Under the pieces are notes generated by a model. It was not told the DNA's origin, searched no databases, and saw only the letters and a program-made list of their open reading frames with translations. Both the position numbers and the translations under genes were made by a program. Shown here in pieces: positions 1 through 5,950 of a stretch of 6,802 nucleotides of DNA. Location: positions 1 through 6,802 of the forward strand of contig JAHIPJ010000037.1 in NCBI GenBank assembly GCA_018894445.1, read 5' to 3'. Numbering within the stretch: the first letter of the stretch is position 1; each line of letters opens with the position of its first letter. This DNA is from Actinomycetota bacterium (lineage in GTDB: Bacteria; Actinomycetota; Humimicrobiia; Humimicrobiales; Humimicrobiaceae).

Positions 1-70
1 AAAAAAGTAGAACAAAATATAAAAAATTATTTTCAGGGTCTTATCTCTTATTTAAATACTAAAGATAACA

Positions 71-943
71 CTATTGCTTTTGCTTAACAGAAATCTTAAT
101 AACAGCCAGTACATAAAACACAACACCTGTCACAACTAAAACAAGTATATTCGCAATTGGTGATAGCTCTGTGCTGCCAAAGTAAAAGACAACACCCATC
201 GTTTGTTTGAAGCCTGTGATTGCTTGTACCGGTGCATTTGCAAAGGCTGTAGACATTGGCGCTTCCATCATGATCTGCCGGAACAATGATGCTGCATGGC
301 TTATGGGGAATATTTTTATTGCAGTTTGTACACCAGATGGGAGTGACCCAATTGGAATATATATTCCGGTTAAAAAGCCGATAAGCGTTCCGATTATTGT
401 GCTTGCAGTAGCATAAGCATTTCTACTTTTGAAAAATGTCACGATAAAAAATACCATCGACGAGCCTGCAAAAACAGACAGCAGCATTACTCCGAATAGC
501 TTTAAGAGTGACATTAATTCAAGCAGCTTTCCACCGTTGGCCAGTATATAAACTTCAGCTACAATTAATGATACAATGCTCATTATCACACCGATTATAA
601 AAGAACTTATTATATATCCACCTGCAAGCTGGCTGCGTTTGATCGGTGCTGAGTAGAAATCCTTTGAAATTTTCTTTGTCGTATCTTCAAGCATAATACC
701 AAATGCACCCATTGTTGTGGTTATTGACGTAACCGATAGGATTCCTGCCATAACCCAGCTGTTAATAATGAAACGGGCATTACTTCCCAGAAGATCCTTA
801 AAGTTATTAACCATCATATTTCCAAGGAACAGCACATAAAGTCCGATTATTATAAAGATGGCAAGAAGTGAGAAAAATACCGAGGTTCTGTCACGGAAAA
901 ACAGCTTTAGGTTTCGTTTGATTAAATTAATCATTACGGTCAT
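71..943 (-). CDS. ABC-2 type exporter permease (DrrB-like)
   Basis: This is the membrane subunit of an ABC exporter, working in the cytoplasmic membrane with the ATPase encoded just upstream. The 290-residue protein has about six hydrophobic segments (roughly residues 22-41, 62-84, 110-132, 147-171, 176-198 and 262-282). It has the ABC-2/DrrB pattern: a cytosolic loop with SAPIKR at 98-103 before the third segment, and GIYIPIGSLP at 193-202 after the fifth. The ATG directly follows the TAA of the ATPase gene with no gap. A GGGAGG at 955-960, inside the end of the ATPase gene, lies 11 nt upstream and suits translational coupling. A second ATG three codons later (932-934) is an alternative start. 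Five of its seven arginine codons are CGN, unlike the tsa genes. The substrate cannot be told; drug, antibiotic or lipid export is typical of the family. The gene ends with TAG at 71-73. Confidence 0.9.
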   Translation of the reverse strand: MTVMINLIKRNLKLFFRDRTSVFFSLLAIFIIIGLYVLFLGNMMVNNFKDLLGSNARFIINSWVMAGILSVTSITTTMGAFGIMLEDTTKKISKDFYSAPIKRSQLAGGYIISSFIIGVIMSIVSLIVAEVYILANGGKLLELMSLLKLFGVMLLSVFAGSSMVFFIVTFFKSRNAYATASTIIGTLIGFLTGIYIPIGSLPSGVQTAIKIFPISHAASLFRQIMMEAPMSTAFANAPVQAITGFKQTMGVVFYFGSTELSPIANILVLVVTGVVFYVLAVIKISVKQKQ

Positions 944-1867
944 TTAGCTCGCATCCTCCCTCATGGCGTGGCCGGTGATATTTACAAAAGCGTCATCCAT
1001 ACTGCCGCTTATCACCTCAAAACCTGATATCAGGCTTTCTGCTCTTTTTACTAATGGAAGAGCATCAAGGGTATTAGAAATATGAATAATAAAAGCTCCG
1101 CCGGATATAATAAATTTGATATTTTGCTCATCTAAAAATGCGGTAAGTCTGTCCCCATCCTTTGGGAGCAGGCGCAATGTGTCTGTACTGTGTTTTGCCC
1201 GAAGTTCAGCAGGAGTACCTTTAGCGGAAATCAGACCGTAGTCAATAATCGCAACATAGTCAGCATTAGCGGCTTCCTCCATATAGTGAGTAGTGAGGAA
1301 CACTGTCATCCCAGTTCCCTTTTGCAGGCTGCGTATTGTATCCCAGACACTTTTTCGTGTCTGAGGATCAAGCCCTGTTGTAGGCTCATCTAAAAAAAAG
1401 ATTTTTGGGGTATTTACCAATGCTCTCGCTATGTCAGCTCTGCGCCGCTGACCGCCGGAAAGCTTGCCGTAAGGACGATTAATAAAGCTTTCCACACCTG
1501 CTGCTTTTGCTGCTTTTTCAACTGCAACAGATAATTCCTTTCCCGTCAGCCCGTAAAAACTGCCCCTTGTGTAGAGGTTTTCTTTGACGGTTAATAGATT
1601 ATCGAGAATGCTGTCTTGAAATACAACTCCAATACTCTTTCGAATTTTATCATCCTGCTTGCCAAGCGTATAGCCGTTTACTGTTACGATACCGCTGTCC
1701 GGCTTGAGCAGGGTACAGATAATATCAATAGTGGTCGTTTTTCCTGCACCGTTTGGACCTAAAAAGGCAAATAACTCGCCCTCATTGACATGGAAATCTA
1801 TGCTTCTTACAGCTTTAACATTTCCATAATTTTTTGTTAGATTAGTGACATTTATTATATGTGACAT
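944..1867 (-). CDS. ABC exporter ATP-binding protein (DrrA-like)
   Basis: This is the cytosolic ATPase that drives the ABC-2 permease encoded immediately downstream. The 307-residue protein has every nucleotide-binding motif in order: Walker A GPNGAGKTT (37-45), Q-loop glutamine 84, signature LSGGQ (136-140), Walker B IFFLDEP (156-162), D-loop GLDP (165-168) and switch histidine 194. Its C-terminal extension (about 230-307) contains MDDAFV at 290-295, matching the LDDVFL-type element of DrrA-like exporter ATPases. This points to export rather than uptake, and no binding-protein gene is nearby. The ATG is supported by AAGGAA at 1875-1880, seven nt upstream. The stop TAA abuts the permease ATG, so the two form one transcription unit. 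The only visible promoter candidate lies upstream next to a CIRCE operator, suggesting HrcA control. Eight of 15 arginine codons are CGN, against almost none in the tsa genes, which suggests horizontal acquisition. Confidence 0.93.
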   Translation of the reverse strand: MSHIINVTNLTKNYGNVKAVRSIDFHVNEGELFAFLGPNGAGKTTTIDIICTLLKPDSGIVTVNGYTLGKQDDKIRKSIGVVFQDSILDNLLTVKENLYTRGSFYGLTGKELSVAVEKAAKAAGVESFINRPYGKLSGGQRRRADIARALVNTPKIFFLDEPTTGLDPQTRKSVWDTIRSLQKGTGMTVFLTTHYMEEAANADYVAIIDYGLISAKGTPAELRAKHSTDTLRLLPKDGDRLTAFLDEQNIKFIISGGAFIIHISNTLDALPLVKRAESLISGFEVISGSMDDAFVNITGHAMREDAS

Positions 1868-1983
1868 AAAATCGTTCCTTTAGAATACTGTAAATATCCG
1901 AAATCCCACATGAAATTTTCTAGAACCCCAGTCTAATCAATTTTCACAATGTATTCAGTATTATGCAAAAACATAAAAATAAG

Positions 1984-2010
1984 TTAGCACTCCTTTGATT
2001 GGACTGCTAA
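1984..2010 (-). promoter_or_regulatory. CIRCE operator (HrcA binding site)
   Basis: The plus strand reads TTAGCACTC (1984-1992), then a 9-bp spacer, then GACTGCTAA (2002-2010). The CIRCE consensus is TTAGCACTC-N9-GAGTGCTAA, so the left arm is perfect, the spacer is exact and the right arm has one mismatch. CIRCE is the operator of the heat-shock repressor HrcA and normally precedes groESL, dnaK or hrcA. Here the next gene in the only plausible direction is the ABC exporter ATPase, whose start codon is about 116 bp away. The site lies downstream of a -10 hexamer at 2034-2039, that is in the leader, as in many CIRCE-controlled genes. A 17-of-18 arm match with the exact spacer is very unlikely by chance. 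Which gene it really controls is inferred. Confidence 0.85.
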
Positions 2011-2033
2011 AACTTAGTAATTTTTGTAATGGT

Positions 2034-2039
2034 AGTATA
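2034..2039 (-). promoter_or_regulatory. Candidate -10 element for the ABC exporter
   Basis: On the minus strand this reads TATACT, five of six matches to TATAAT. It lies 23 bp upstream of the CIRCE operator, so a transcript would begin near 2027 and carry CIRCE in its leader. No convincing -35 hexamer is seen at 16-18 bp. The call rests on the hexamer and on its position relative to CIRCE. Confidence 0.4.
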
Positions 2040-2070
2040 ATGAAATCAAAAAATCAACGAATAAAACTTA

Positions 2071-2098
2071 AGAAAAATTAGACTTTCAAAAGTATAAT
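2071..2098 (-). terminator. Weak AT-rich terminator after tsaD
   Basis: Read on the minus strand, ATTATACTTT (2098-2089) can pair with AAAGTCTAAT (2086-2077), with one internal mismatch, and TTTTTCT follows directly (2077-2071). It begins about 55 nt past the tsaD stop codon and just before the candidate exporter promoter, which is where the tsa operon should end. The stem has only one G-C pair and the loop must open to about four bases, so it may be weak or allow read-through. Confidence 0.35.
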
Positions 2099-2153
2099 CA
2101 AACTTAAAGATTTTACAAACCGTTACAAAATCAGCTGTAAAGAAGACTCGTGG

Positions 2154-3188
2154 CTATATGTCGCTTCTTGAATAAACATCAACTTCCAGGTCGTCGAATC
2201 TGCCCTCTAAATATCTATAATATCCCAGACAGGCAACCATTGCTGCATTATCCATACATAAGTAAAGAGGAGGAATAAAGATTTTAATATTATTTTCCCT
2301 GCCCTTTCTTAAAAACTCTTCCCTGAGTTTGCTATTGGCAGCAACGCCGCCGCTAATAAGGATATTTTTTACACCAAATCTCCTGGCGGCTTTAATGGTT
2401 TTTTCAGTTAAAACATCAACTATAGATTTCTGGAAACTTGCAGCAAGACTGGGAATATTTTTTTCAGCTGTAAGCTTTTCGTCTTTTTTTGTTCTATAGA
2501 TTAAAGATGTTTTTAGCCCGCTAAAACTAAAATTAAAGTCTCCGCTGTCCATCATAGGCTTTGGGAAATCTATATAATAAGGATCTCCCCTTTTAGATAG
2601 CCTGTCAATAATAGGACCTCCAGGGTAACCAAGACCCAGGTACCTTGCAATTTTATCATATGCCTCTCCTGCTGCATCATCCACGGTATGCCCTATTTCT
2701 TTTATATTCCAATCACTGTTCACAAAATACAAGCTTGAATGACCTCCAGAAACAACAAGCCCTATAAACCCGCCCTTGATATCAGAATTTTTCAGAATAT
2801 TAGAATAAATATGAGCCTTAAGATGATTTACAGCCACAAGCGGTATATTTTTTGAATAACTTATGGCTTTAGCCGCTCCAACCCCTACCAGCAGGGAGCC
2901 TACAAGGCCGGGCCTGTTGGTAACACTGACTGCATCAATCTTATCAAGATTAACACCGGATCTCTCCAGTGCTTCATTTATTACTATATCTATTACTTCT
3001 ATATGCTTCCTTGATGCTAATTCAGGGACAACGCCGCCATATTTCTTGTGAATCTCATTTTGAGAAGAAACTACATTGGAAAGTATTACCGAGCCATTTT
3101 TGACAACTGAAGCGCAGGTATCATCACACGAAGTCTCAATGCCCAGTATATATATGTCTTTTTTGCTTTTCTCTCTTATAGCGTCCAT
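2154..3188 (-). CDS. tsaD: tRNA threonylcarbamoyladenosine transferase TsaD
   Basis: TsaD is the catalytic subunit that moves the threonylcarbamoyl group from threonylcarbamoyl-AMP to N6 of adenosine 37 in tRNAs reading ANN codons. It acts in the cytosol with TsaB and TsaE. The 344-residue length is normal. Motifs in order are GIETSCDDT (16-24), ELASRKH (56-62), the metal ligands H122 and H126 in HLKAH, VSGGH, DDAAGEAYDK, GLGYPGGP, FSFSGLKTS, SGGVAANSKLR and MDNAAM with metal ligand D313. In the TxGPGLxG loop, arginine 92 replaces the usual first glycine (TNRPGLVG). It is the last gene of the udg-tsaE-tsaB-tsaD operon, 57 bp after tsaB, with no rimI between. The ATG is the only reasonable start because a TGA lies in frame two codons before it, yet no clear Shine-Dalgarno sequence precedes it. 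All 16 arginines use AGA or AGG. The stop is TAG. Confidence 0.97.
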   Translation of the reverse strand: MDAIREKSKKDIYILGIETSCDDTCASVVKNGSVILSNVVSSQNEIHKKYGGVVPELASRKHIEVIDIVINEALERSGVNLDKIDAVSVTNRPGLVGSLLVGVGAAKAISYSKNIPLVAVNHLKAHIYSNILKNSDIKGGFIGLVVSGGHSSLYFVNSDWNIKEIGHTVDDAAGEAYDKIARYLGLGYPGGPIIDRLSKRGDPYYIDFPKPMMDSGDFNFSFSGLKTSLIYRTKKDEKLTAEKNIPSLAASFQKSIVDVLTEKTIKAARRFGVKNILISGGVAANSKLREEFLRKGRENNIKIFIPPLYLCMDNAAMVACLGYYRYLEGRFDDLEVDVYSRSDI

Positions 3189-3245
3189 TTTTCAAAATAC
3201 CATATTAATTTTCTTACCGGCCAAATGCTTATTCAGGATAATATG

Positions 3246-4067
3246 CTAACCGCCAAAAGGCACAAATTTCCTGACATAAACGGGAACAAGATTTTTGGCC
3301 TTTACTTTTCTTATTGCATTAAAATAAGCACAAATATTTAAGTGCCTTGCCCGGGGGTAAGTAGTTTTTTTATCCAGATTAAAAATTTTATTCTGCCTGG
3401 CTATATCAGATAACATTTTTCCATAATTTATACAGCAGTTTCCTCCAATTAATATTTCAGGATTTCTATATCCGCTTCCGCAATCCGGTATTTTTAAAAC
3501 TCCGTTTGCTGTTAATCCATTTAACAAATCTTTCAGGTCGCAATTGCGAACCAAAAAATTTTTCCCTGCTTTACTTATAAAGTAATGCCTGCCTCCGGTT
3601 CCAATCTTAGCCAGATATTTATCCTCATTATTGACCTCAGAAGTCACATTATGAAAGGCAAAATAAACTTCGCTTTTTCTTACATCAAGACAGGGCATCA
3701 CCAGTACCGGGATATTATTTTTTAGGGAACGAGTAATAAAACTGATGTTTCTATAGCTAATGCCCAGTGCAAAAATATCCAGCGAATCTATGCCAAAAGC
3801 AGGCTTCCCTTCCAGCCAGGATAAAATTTTTACAACGCTGACCCCTATCCTTGTGCCGGTAAAATCACCAGGGCCAACATCTACTCCAAAAACATCTATA
3901 TCTTTTATGGTAAGTTTGGCTCTGGATAAAGCCATATCTATTAAGCCCATTATATTTACCATATGCTTCATGCTGTTATGATCGGATGTCTCTGATAACA
4001 ACTTTTCATTTTGATTTACAGCAACACTTAACCTCCCGGTGCTGCTCTCAACACTTAAGATATTCAT
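3246..4067 (-). CDS. tsaB: tRNA threonylcarbamoyladenosine biosynthesis protein TsaB
   Basis: TsaB is the non-catalytic paralogue of TsaD. It forms the TsaB-TsaD heterodimer needed for t6A37 synthesis and helps dock TsaE. Supporting motifs are the N-terminal ASKHA-fold segment LSVESSTG (4-11), GPGDFTGTRIG (65-75, the family usually reads GPGSFTGLRIG), LDVRKSEVYFAF (127-138) and a C-terminal LVPVYVR near residue 260. At 273 residues it is longer than the usual 220-240. The extra length seems to lie after residue 138, in a lysine- and asparagine-rich stretch of low similarity. It begins 4 bp after the tsaE stop codon, so the two genes are likely coupled. Three of 14 arginine codons are CGN. The metal-site histidines of TsaD are absent, as expected for TsaB. 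Confidence 0.92.
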   Translation of the reverse strand: MNILSVESSTGRLSVAVNQNEKLLSETSDHNSMKHMVNIMGLIDMALSRAKLTIKDIDVFGVDVGPGDFTGTRIGVSVVKILSWLEGKPAFGIDSLDIFALGISYRNISFITRSLKNNIPVLVMPCLDVRKSEVYFAFHNVTSEVNNEDKYLAKIGTGGRHYFISKAGKNFLVRNCDLKDLLNGLTANGVLKIPDCGSGYRNPEILIGGNCCINYGKMLSDIARQNKIFNLDKKTTYPRARHLNICAYFNAIRKVKAKNLVPVYVRKFVPFGG

Positions 4068-4071
4068 AATA

Positions 4072-4575
4072 CTATTCGCCGCTCTTCTCCAGTATTTTCT
4101 TAAACCTTGCCAGTCTCAGATCCCAGTACTGGCTGCTGCTGTTAAAAATTATCTTCCTTTTTGTGGGAATGTTGCTCTTATCTATCAGATAACTCAAATT
4201 TATTTCTAAATATTCTTTTTCAATATAATCTTTTATCTTGTCTCCCCATTCTATACATACAATTGAAATATCGTCATACAGGTAATCATCCAGACCAATT
4301 CCATTTATCTCGCCGGTATTTTCCAACCTGTATAAATCAGCATGTACGAACTTTCTCCAGTTATCAATACTGTATTCATTCAATATGGTAAAACTTGGAC
4401 TTGAAAGATTTTCCTTTAAGTCAAATCCTTCAGCTATACCTGAGATAAAAGTTGTTTTCCCGCCGCCCAGCTCTCCTGAGAAAAGAACAATATCCCCTTT
4501 TGAGATAACTCTGGATAATTTTTTTCCGAGGTTTTTAGTAAAAATAGAAGAATTTGAAATAATCTCAATTCGCAT
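4072..4575 (-). CDS. tsaE: tRNA threonylcarbamoyladenosine biosynthesis ATPase TsaE
   Basis: TsaE is the P-loop ATPase that binds the TsaB-TsaD dimer and is needed for repeated rounds of tRNA t6A37 formation. The 167-residue protein has Walker A GELGGGKT (34-41), the switch-like SPSFTILNEY (59-68), the family-specific HADLYRL (78-84) and EWGDK (109-113, the family's EW motif). Its length is normal, slightly extended at the C-terminus. The ATG lies one base after the TGA of the uracil-DNA glycosylase gene and the stop TAG lies four bases before tsaB. Both junctions suggest translational coupling within one operon. Six of seven arginines use AGA or AGG. Confidence 0.95.
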   Translation of the reverse strand: MRIEIISNSSIFTKNLGKKLSRVISKGDIVLFSGELGGGKTTFISGIAEGFDLKENLSSPSFTILNEYSIDNWRKFVHADLYRLENTGEINGIGLDDYLYDDISIVCIEWGDKIKDYIEKEYLEINLSYLIDKSNIPTKRKIIFNSSSQYWDLRLARFKKILEKSGE

Positions 4576-4576
4576 A

Positions 4577-5239
4577 TCAAAAGAGCCCTAGCTGTTCATC
4601 TTTATTCTGTTCGTCACCGGTAGTTTCAGATTCCAGGTTTAAAACATCTTCCTCGCAAGCAGGCATTTCACCATCAGAGTCAATCAGCCTTTTTATTTTT
4701 TTGAAATCCTGCTTTAAAATTTCCATTCTGGACGGTGCATAAAGGACAGCTGCGGGATGATTTATAGGCATAATAATACGACCATCAATTTTAAATACCT
4801 TTCCCCTGAGAGTATTTATACCTTTATCGGTATTCAGTAGAAGCTGTGTAGAAAATTTACCCAGGGTACAGATTATTTTGGGATCAATTATTTTTATCTG
4901 CTCCAGCAGATAGCCCTTACAGATATTTATTTCCTCTATCCTTGGATCCCTGTTGCCCGGAGGCCTGCATTTTAAAATATTTGCAATAAAAACTTCGCTC
5001 CTGTCAAATCCAATTGAATCAAGCAGCTCGTCGAGTAATTTTCCTGCCTGCCCGACAAAAGGCAGCCCCTGCAAATCTTCATTCTTGCCCGGAGCTTCCC
5101 CTACAAACATAATAGAAGCGCAGGCATTGCCACTCCCAAAGACGAACTTTGTCCTGCTCCTGGAAAGCTCGCATTCCTCGCAGTTTTTGATCTTAAGGAA
5201 AAACTCCTTTAGCTTTTCCCTTTTATCATAATCTTCCAT
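4577..5239 (-). CDS. udg: Family 4 uracil-DNA glycosylase with clamp-binding tail
   Basis: This enzyme removes uracil from DNA, starting base excision repair of deaminated cytosine. Family 4 enzymes carry a [4Fe-4S] cluster, and the four expected ligands are visible: C20 and C23 (CEEC), C91 (KCRPPGNR) and C107. Catalytic motif 1 is GEAPGKNED (47-55), followed by GLPFVGQAGKLLD (58-70), and motif 2 is NHPAAVL (160-166). The fold ends near residue 186. An acidic, probably flexible tail of about 30 residues follows, ending exactly in QLGLF (216-220), which resembles the bacterial sliding-clamp-binding consensus QL(S/D)LF. As first gene of the operon it has a good promoter at 5289-5317. A TAA lies in frame three codons upstream, so the ATG is the earliest possible start. 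The nearest purine-rich run, GGGAG at 5256-5260, is 16 nt away and too far for a standard site. Ten of 11 arginines use AGA or AGG. Confidence 0.94.
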   Translation of the reverse strand: MEDYDKREKLKEFFLKIKNCEECELSRSRTKFVFGSGNACASIMFVGEAPGKNEDLQGLPFVGQAGKLLDELLDSIGFDRSEVFIANILKCRPPGNRDPRIEEINICKGYLLEQIKIIDPKIICTLGKFSTQLLLNTDKGINTLRGKVFKIDGRIIMPINHPAAVLYAPSRMEILKQDFKKIKRLIDSDGEMPACEEDVLNLESETTGDEQNKDEQLGLF

Positions 5240-5275
5240 AAAGTATTACTGAAAACTCCCTGTTGCATATAATAT

Positions 5276-5303
5276 TTGTTTATCCATATTTATAACTCAT
5301 AAT
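5276..5303 (+). promoter_or_regulatory. Possible promoter of the lipoprotein gene
   Basis: TTGTTT (5276-5281) and CATAAT (5298-5303) are 16 bp apart on the plus strand. The -35 matches the consensus at only three positions and the -10 at five. It would overlap the divergent operon promoter and give a leader of roughly 100 nt. It is listed because some promoter must serve the gene and this is the best candidate seen in the 170-bp gap. Confidence 0.25.
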
Positions 5304-5317
5304 ATTGCATACTTCAA
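5289..5317 (-). promoter_or_regulatory. Promoter of the udg-tsaE-tsaB-tsaD operon
   Basis: On the minus strand TTGAAG (5317-5312, four of six to TTGACA) and TATAAA (5294-5289, five of six to TATAAT) are separated by exactly 17 bp. Transcription would start near 5282, leaving a leader of about 43 nt before the glycosylase ATG. The region is very AT-rich, so chance hexamers are common, but the spacing and placement are right. Confidence 0.55.
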
Positions 5318-5409
5318 TATTTATATATCTCTCATTTACAAAAAAAGGAATTTCTCCTATTATTAGCTAAAAAAGACAATAAAAAAATTATATAAAAAAA
5401 GATTTAAAT

Positions 5410-5817
5410 ATGAAAATCAAAATAGTAATTCCTGCTCTTATTGCAGCGTTTGTCTTCGCATCATTTATTGGATGTACACTTGGCCCGGTAGAGATTGAAG
5501 AAATTGTCATTTGTAAAAATGTTGATGACACTTACAAACCTGTAGAACCTATGGATACCTTTCCATCAGGAACCCAGGCCATCTATATATCAGTTAAAAT
5601 CAACTACATAACTCCGGAAGATAAAATAACCACTAAATGGTATTATTTAGAGACCGGAGAAGAAATTAATACTGCCGATTTTGCTGCTGAAAAATCTGGT
5701 TCTGGTTACCATGCTTTTAGATTTATATGTGATAAGGGTTTCTCTTCAGGAAGATATAACGCAATGGTCTACCTGAATAATGAGCTGATAGAAACTGTTG
5801 AATTTTCAGTGGAATAA
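5410..5817 (+). CDS. Small secreted lipoprotein of unknown function
   Basis: I do not recognise this family. The 135-residue protein starts with a lipoprotein signal peptide: lysines at 2 and 4, a hydrophobic core at 5-20, and a lipobox SFIGC with the lipidated cysteine at 22 (phenylalanine rather than leucine at -3). The mature part of about 114 residues looks beta-rich. It has KWYYLETGEEI (76-86) in the middle and GRYNAMVYLNNELIETVEFSV at the end (from residue 114), a pattern common in small Ig-like surface domains. It also has two further cysteines, 35 and 107. It would be anchored on the outer face of the cytoplasmic membrane. The ATG is the only start before an upstream in-frame TAA at 5380-5382, but no Shine-Dalgarno sequence precedes it, only an A-rich stretch. 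It is divergent from the udg operon and is followed 133 bp later by the SPFH gene. Both arginines use AGA. Confidence 0.75.
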   Translation: MKIKIVIPALIAAFVFASFIGCTLGPVEIEEIVICKNVDDTYKPVEPMDTFPSGTQAIYISVKINYITPEDKITTKWYYLETGEEINTADFAAEKSGSGYHAFRFICDKGFSSGRYNAMVYLNNELIETVEFSVE

Positions 5818-5891
5818 AAAACTACTAATATAAACCTAAATAATAATTTTATTATGAGCCTTTTTATTTTTTTAAATTTTGTATTACTTTT

Positions 5892-5930
5892 ATGATAAAA
5901 TTAAATATGTTTTTAATTTTATCATTTTTT
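5892..5930 (+). terminator. 14-bp perfect inverted repeat with T-run before the SPFH gene
   Basis: Arms at 5892-5905 (ATGATAAAATTAAA) and 5912-5925 (its exact reverse complement) enclose a 6-base loop, and a run of six T follows at 5925-5930. This has the shape of a rho-independent terminator for the lipoprotein gene 75 nt upstream, although each arm has only one G or C. Its T-run ends four bases before the SPFH ribosome binding site. There is therefore no room for a promoter after it, and the hairpin may lie in the SPFH leader. Confidence 0.55.
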
Positions 5931-5933
5931 AAC

Positions 5934-5942
5934 AAGGAGGAG
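5934..5942 (+). promoter_or_regulatory. Strong ribosome binding site of the SPFH gene
   Basis: AAGGAGGAG at 5934-5942 is a near-complete anti-Shine-Dalgarno complement, eight nt before the ATG at 5951. It fixes that start. It is by far the strongest ribosome binding site in the window. Confidence 0.85.
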
Positions 5943-5950
5943 ATTTTAAA

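Noticed and set aside
41..68. An 8-bp AU-rich hairpin directly after the permease stop codon
   Set aside because: The arms pair on the minus strand with one G-U and a 12-base loop, but no T-run follows directly, so I do not call a terminator. Nothing else is recognisable in positions 1-70.
1933..1974. A 13-codon minus-strand reading frame between CIRCE and the exporter
   Set aside because: It has an ATG and a TAG, but the only purine-rich run upstream (AAAGGAG, inside CIRCE) is about 15 nt away, and nothing else supports a leader peptide.
2036..2041. A perfect TATAAT on the plus strand
   Set aside because: No -35 hexamer stands at a proper distance and there is no plus-strand gene downstream, only the end of tsaD in antisense; it overlaps the minus-strand -10.
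3192..3203. A three-codon ATG...TGA reading frame ending just before the tsaD start
   Set aside because: Such tiny frames are frequent by chance in AT-rich sequence and this one has no ribosome binding site.
5263..5310. Two copies of TTGCAT and of ATAATATT in the divergent promoter region
   Set aside because: The copies are short, unevenly spaced and expected by chance in such AT-rich DNA; no clear operator symmetry emerges.
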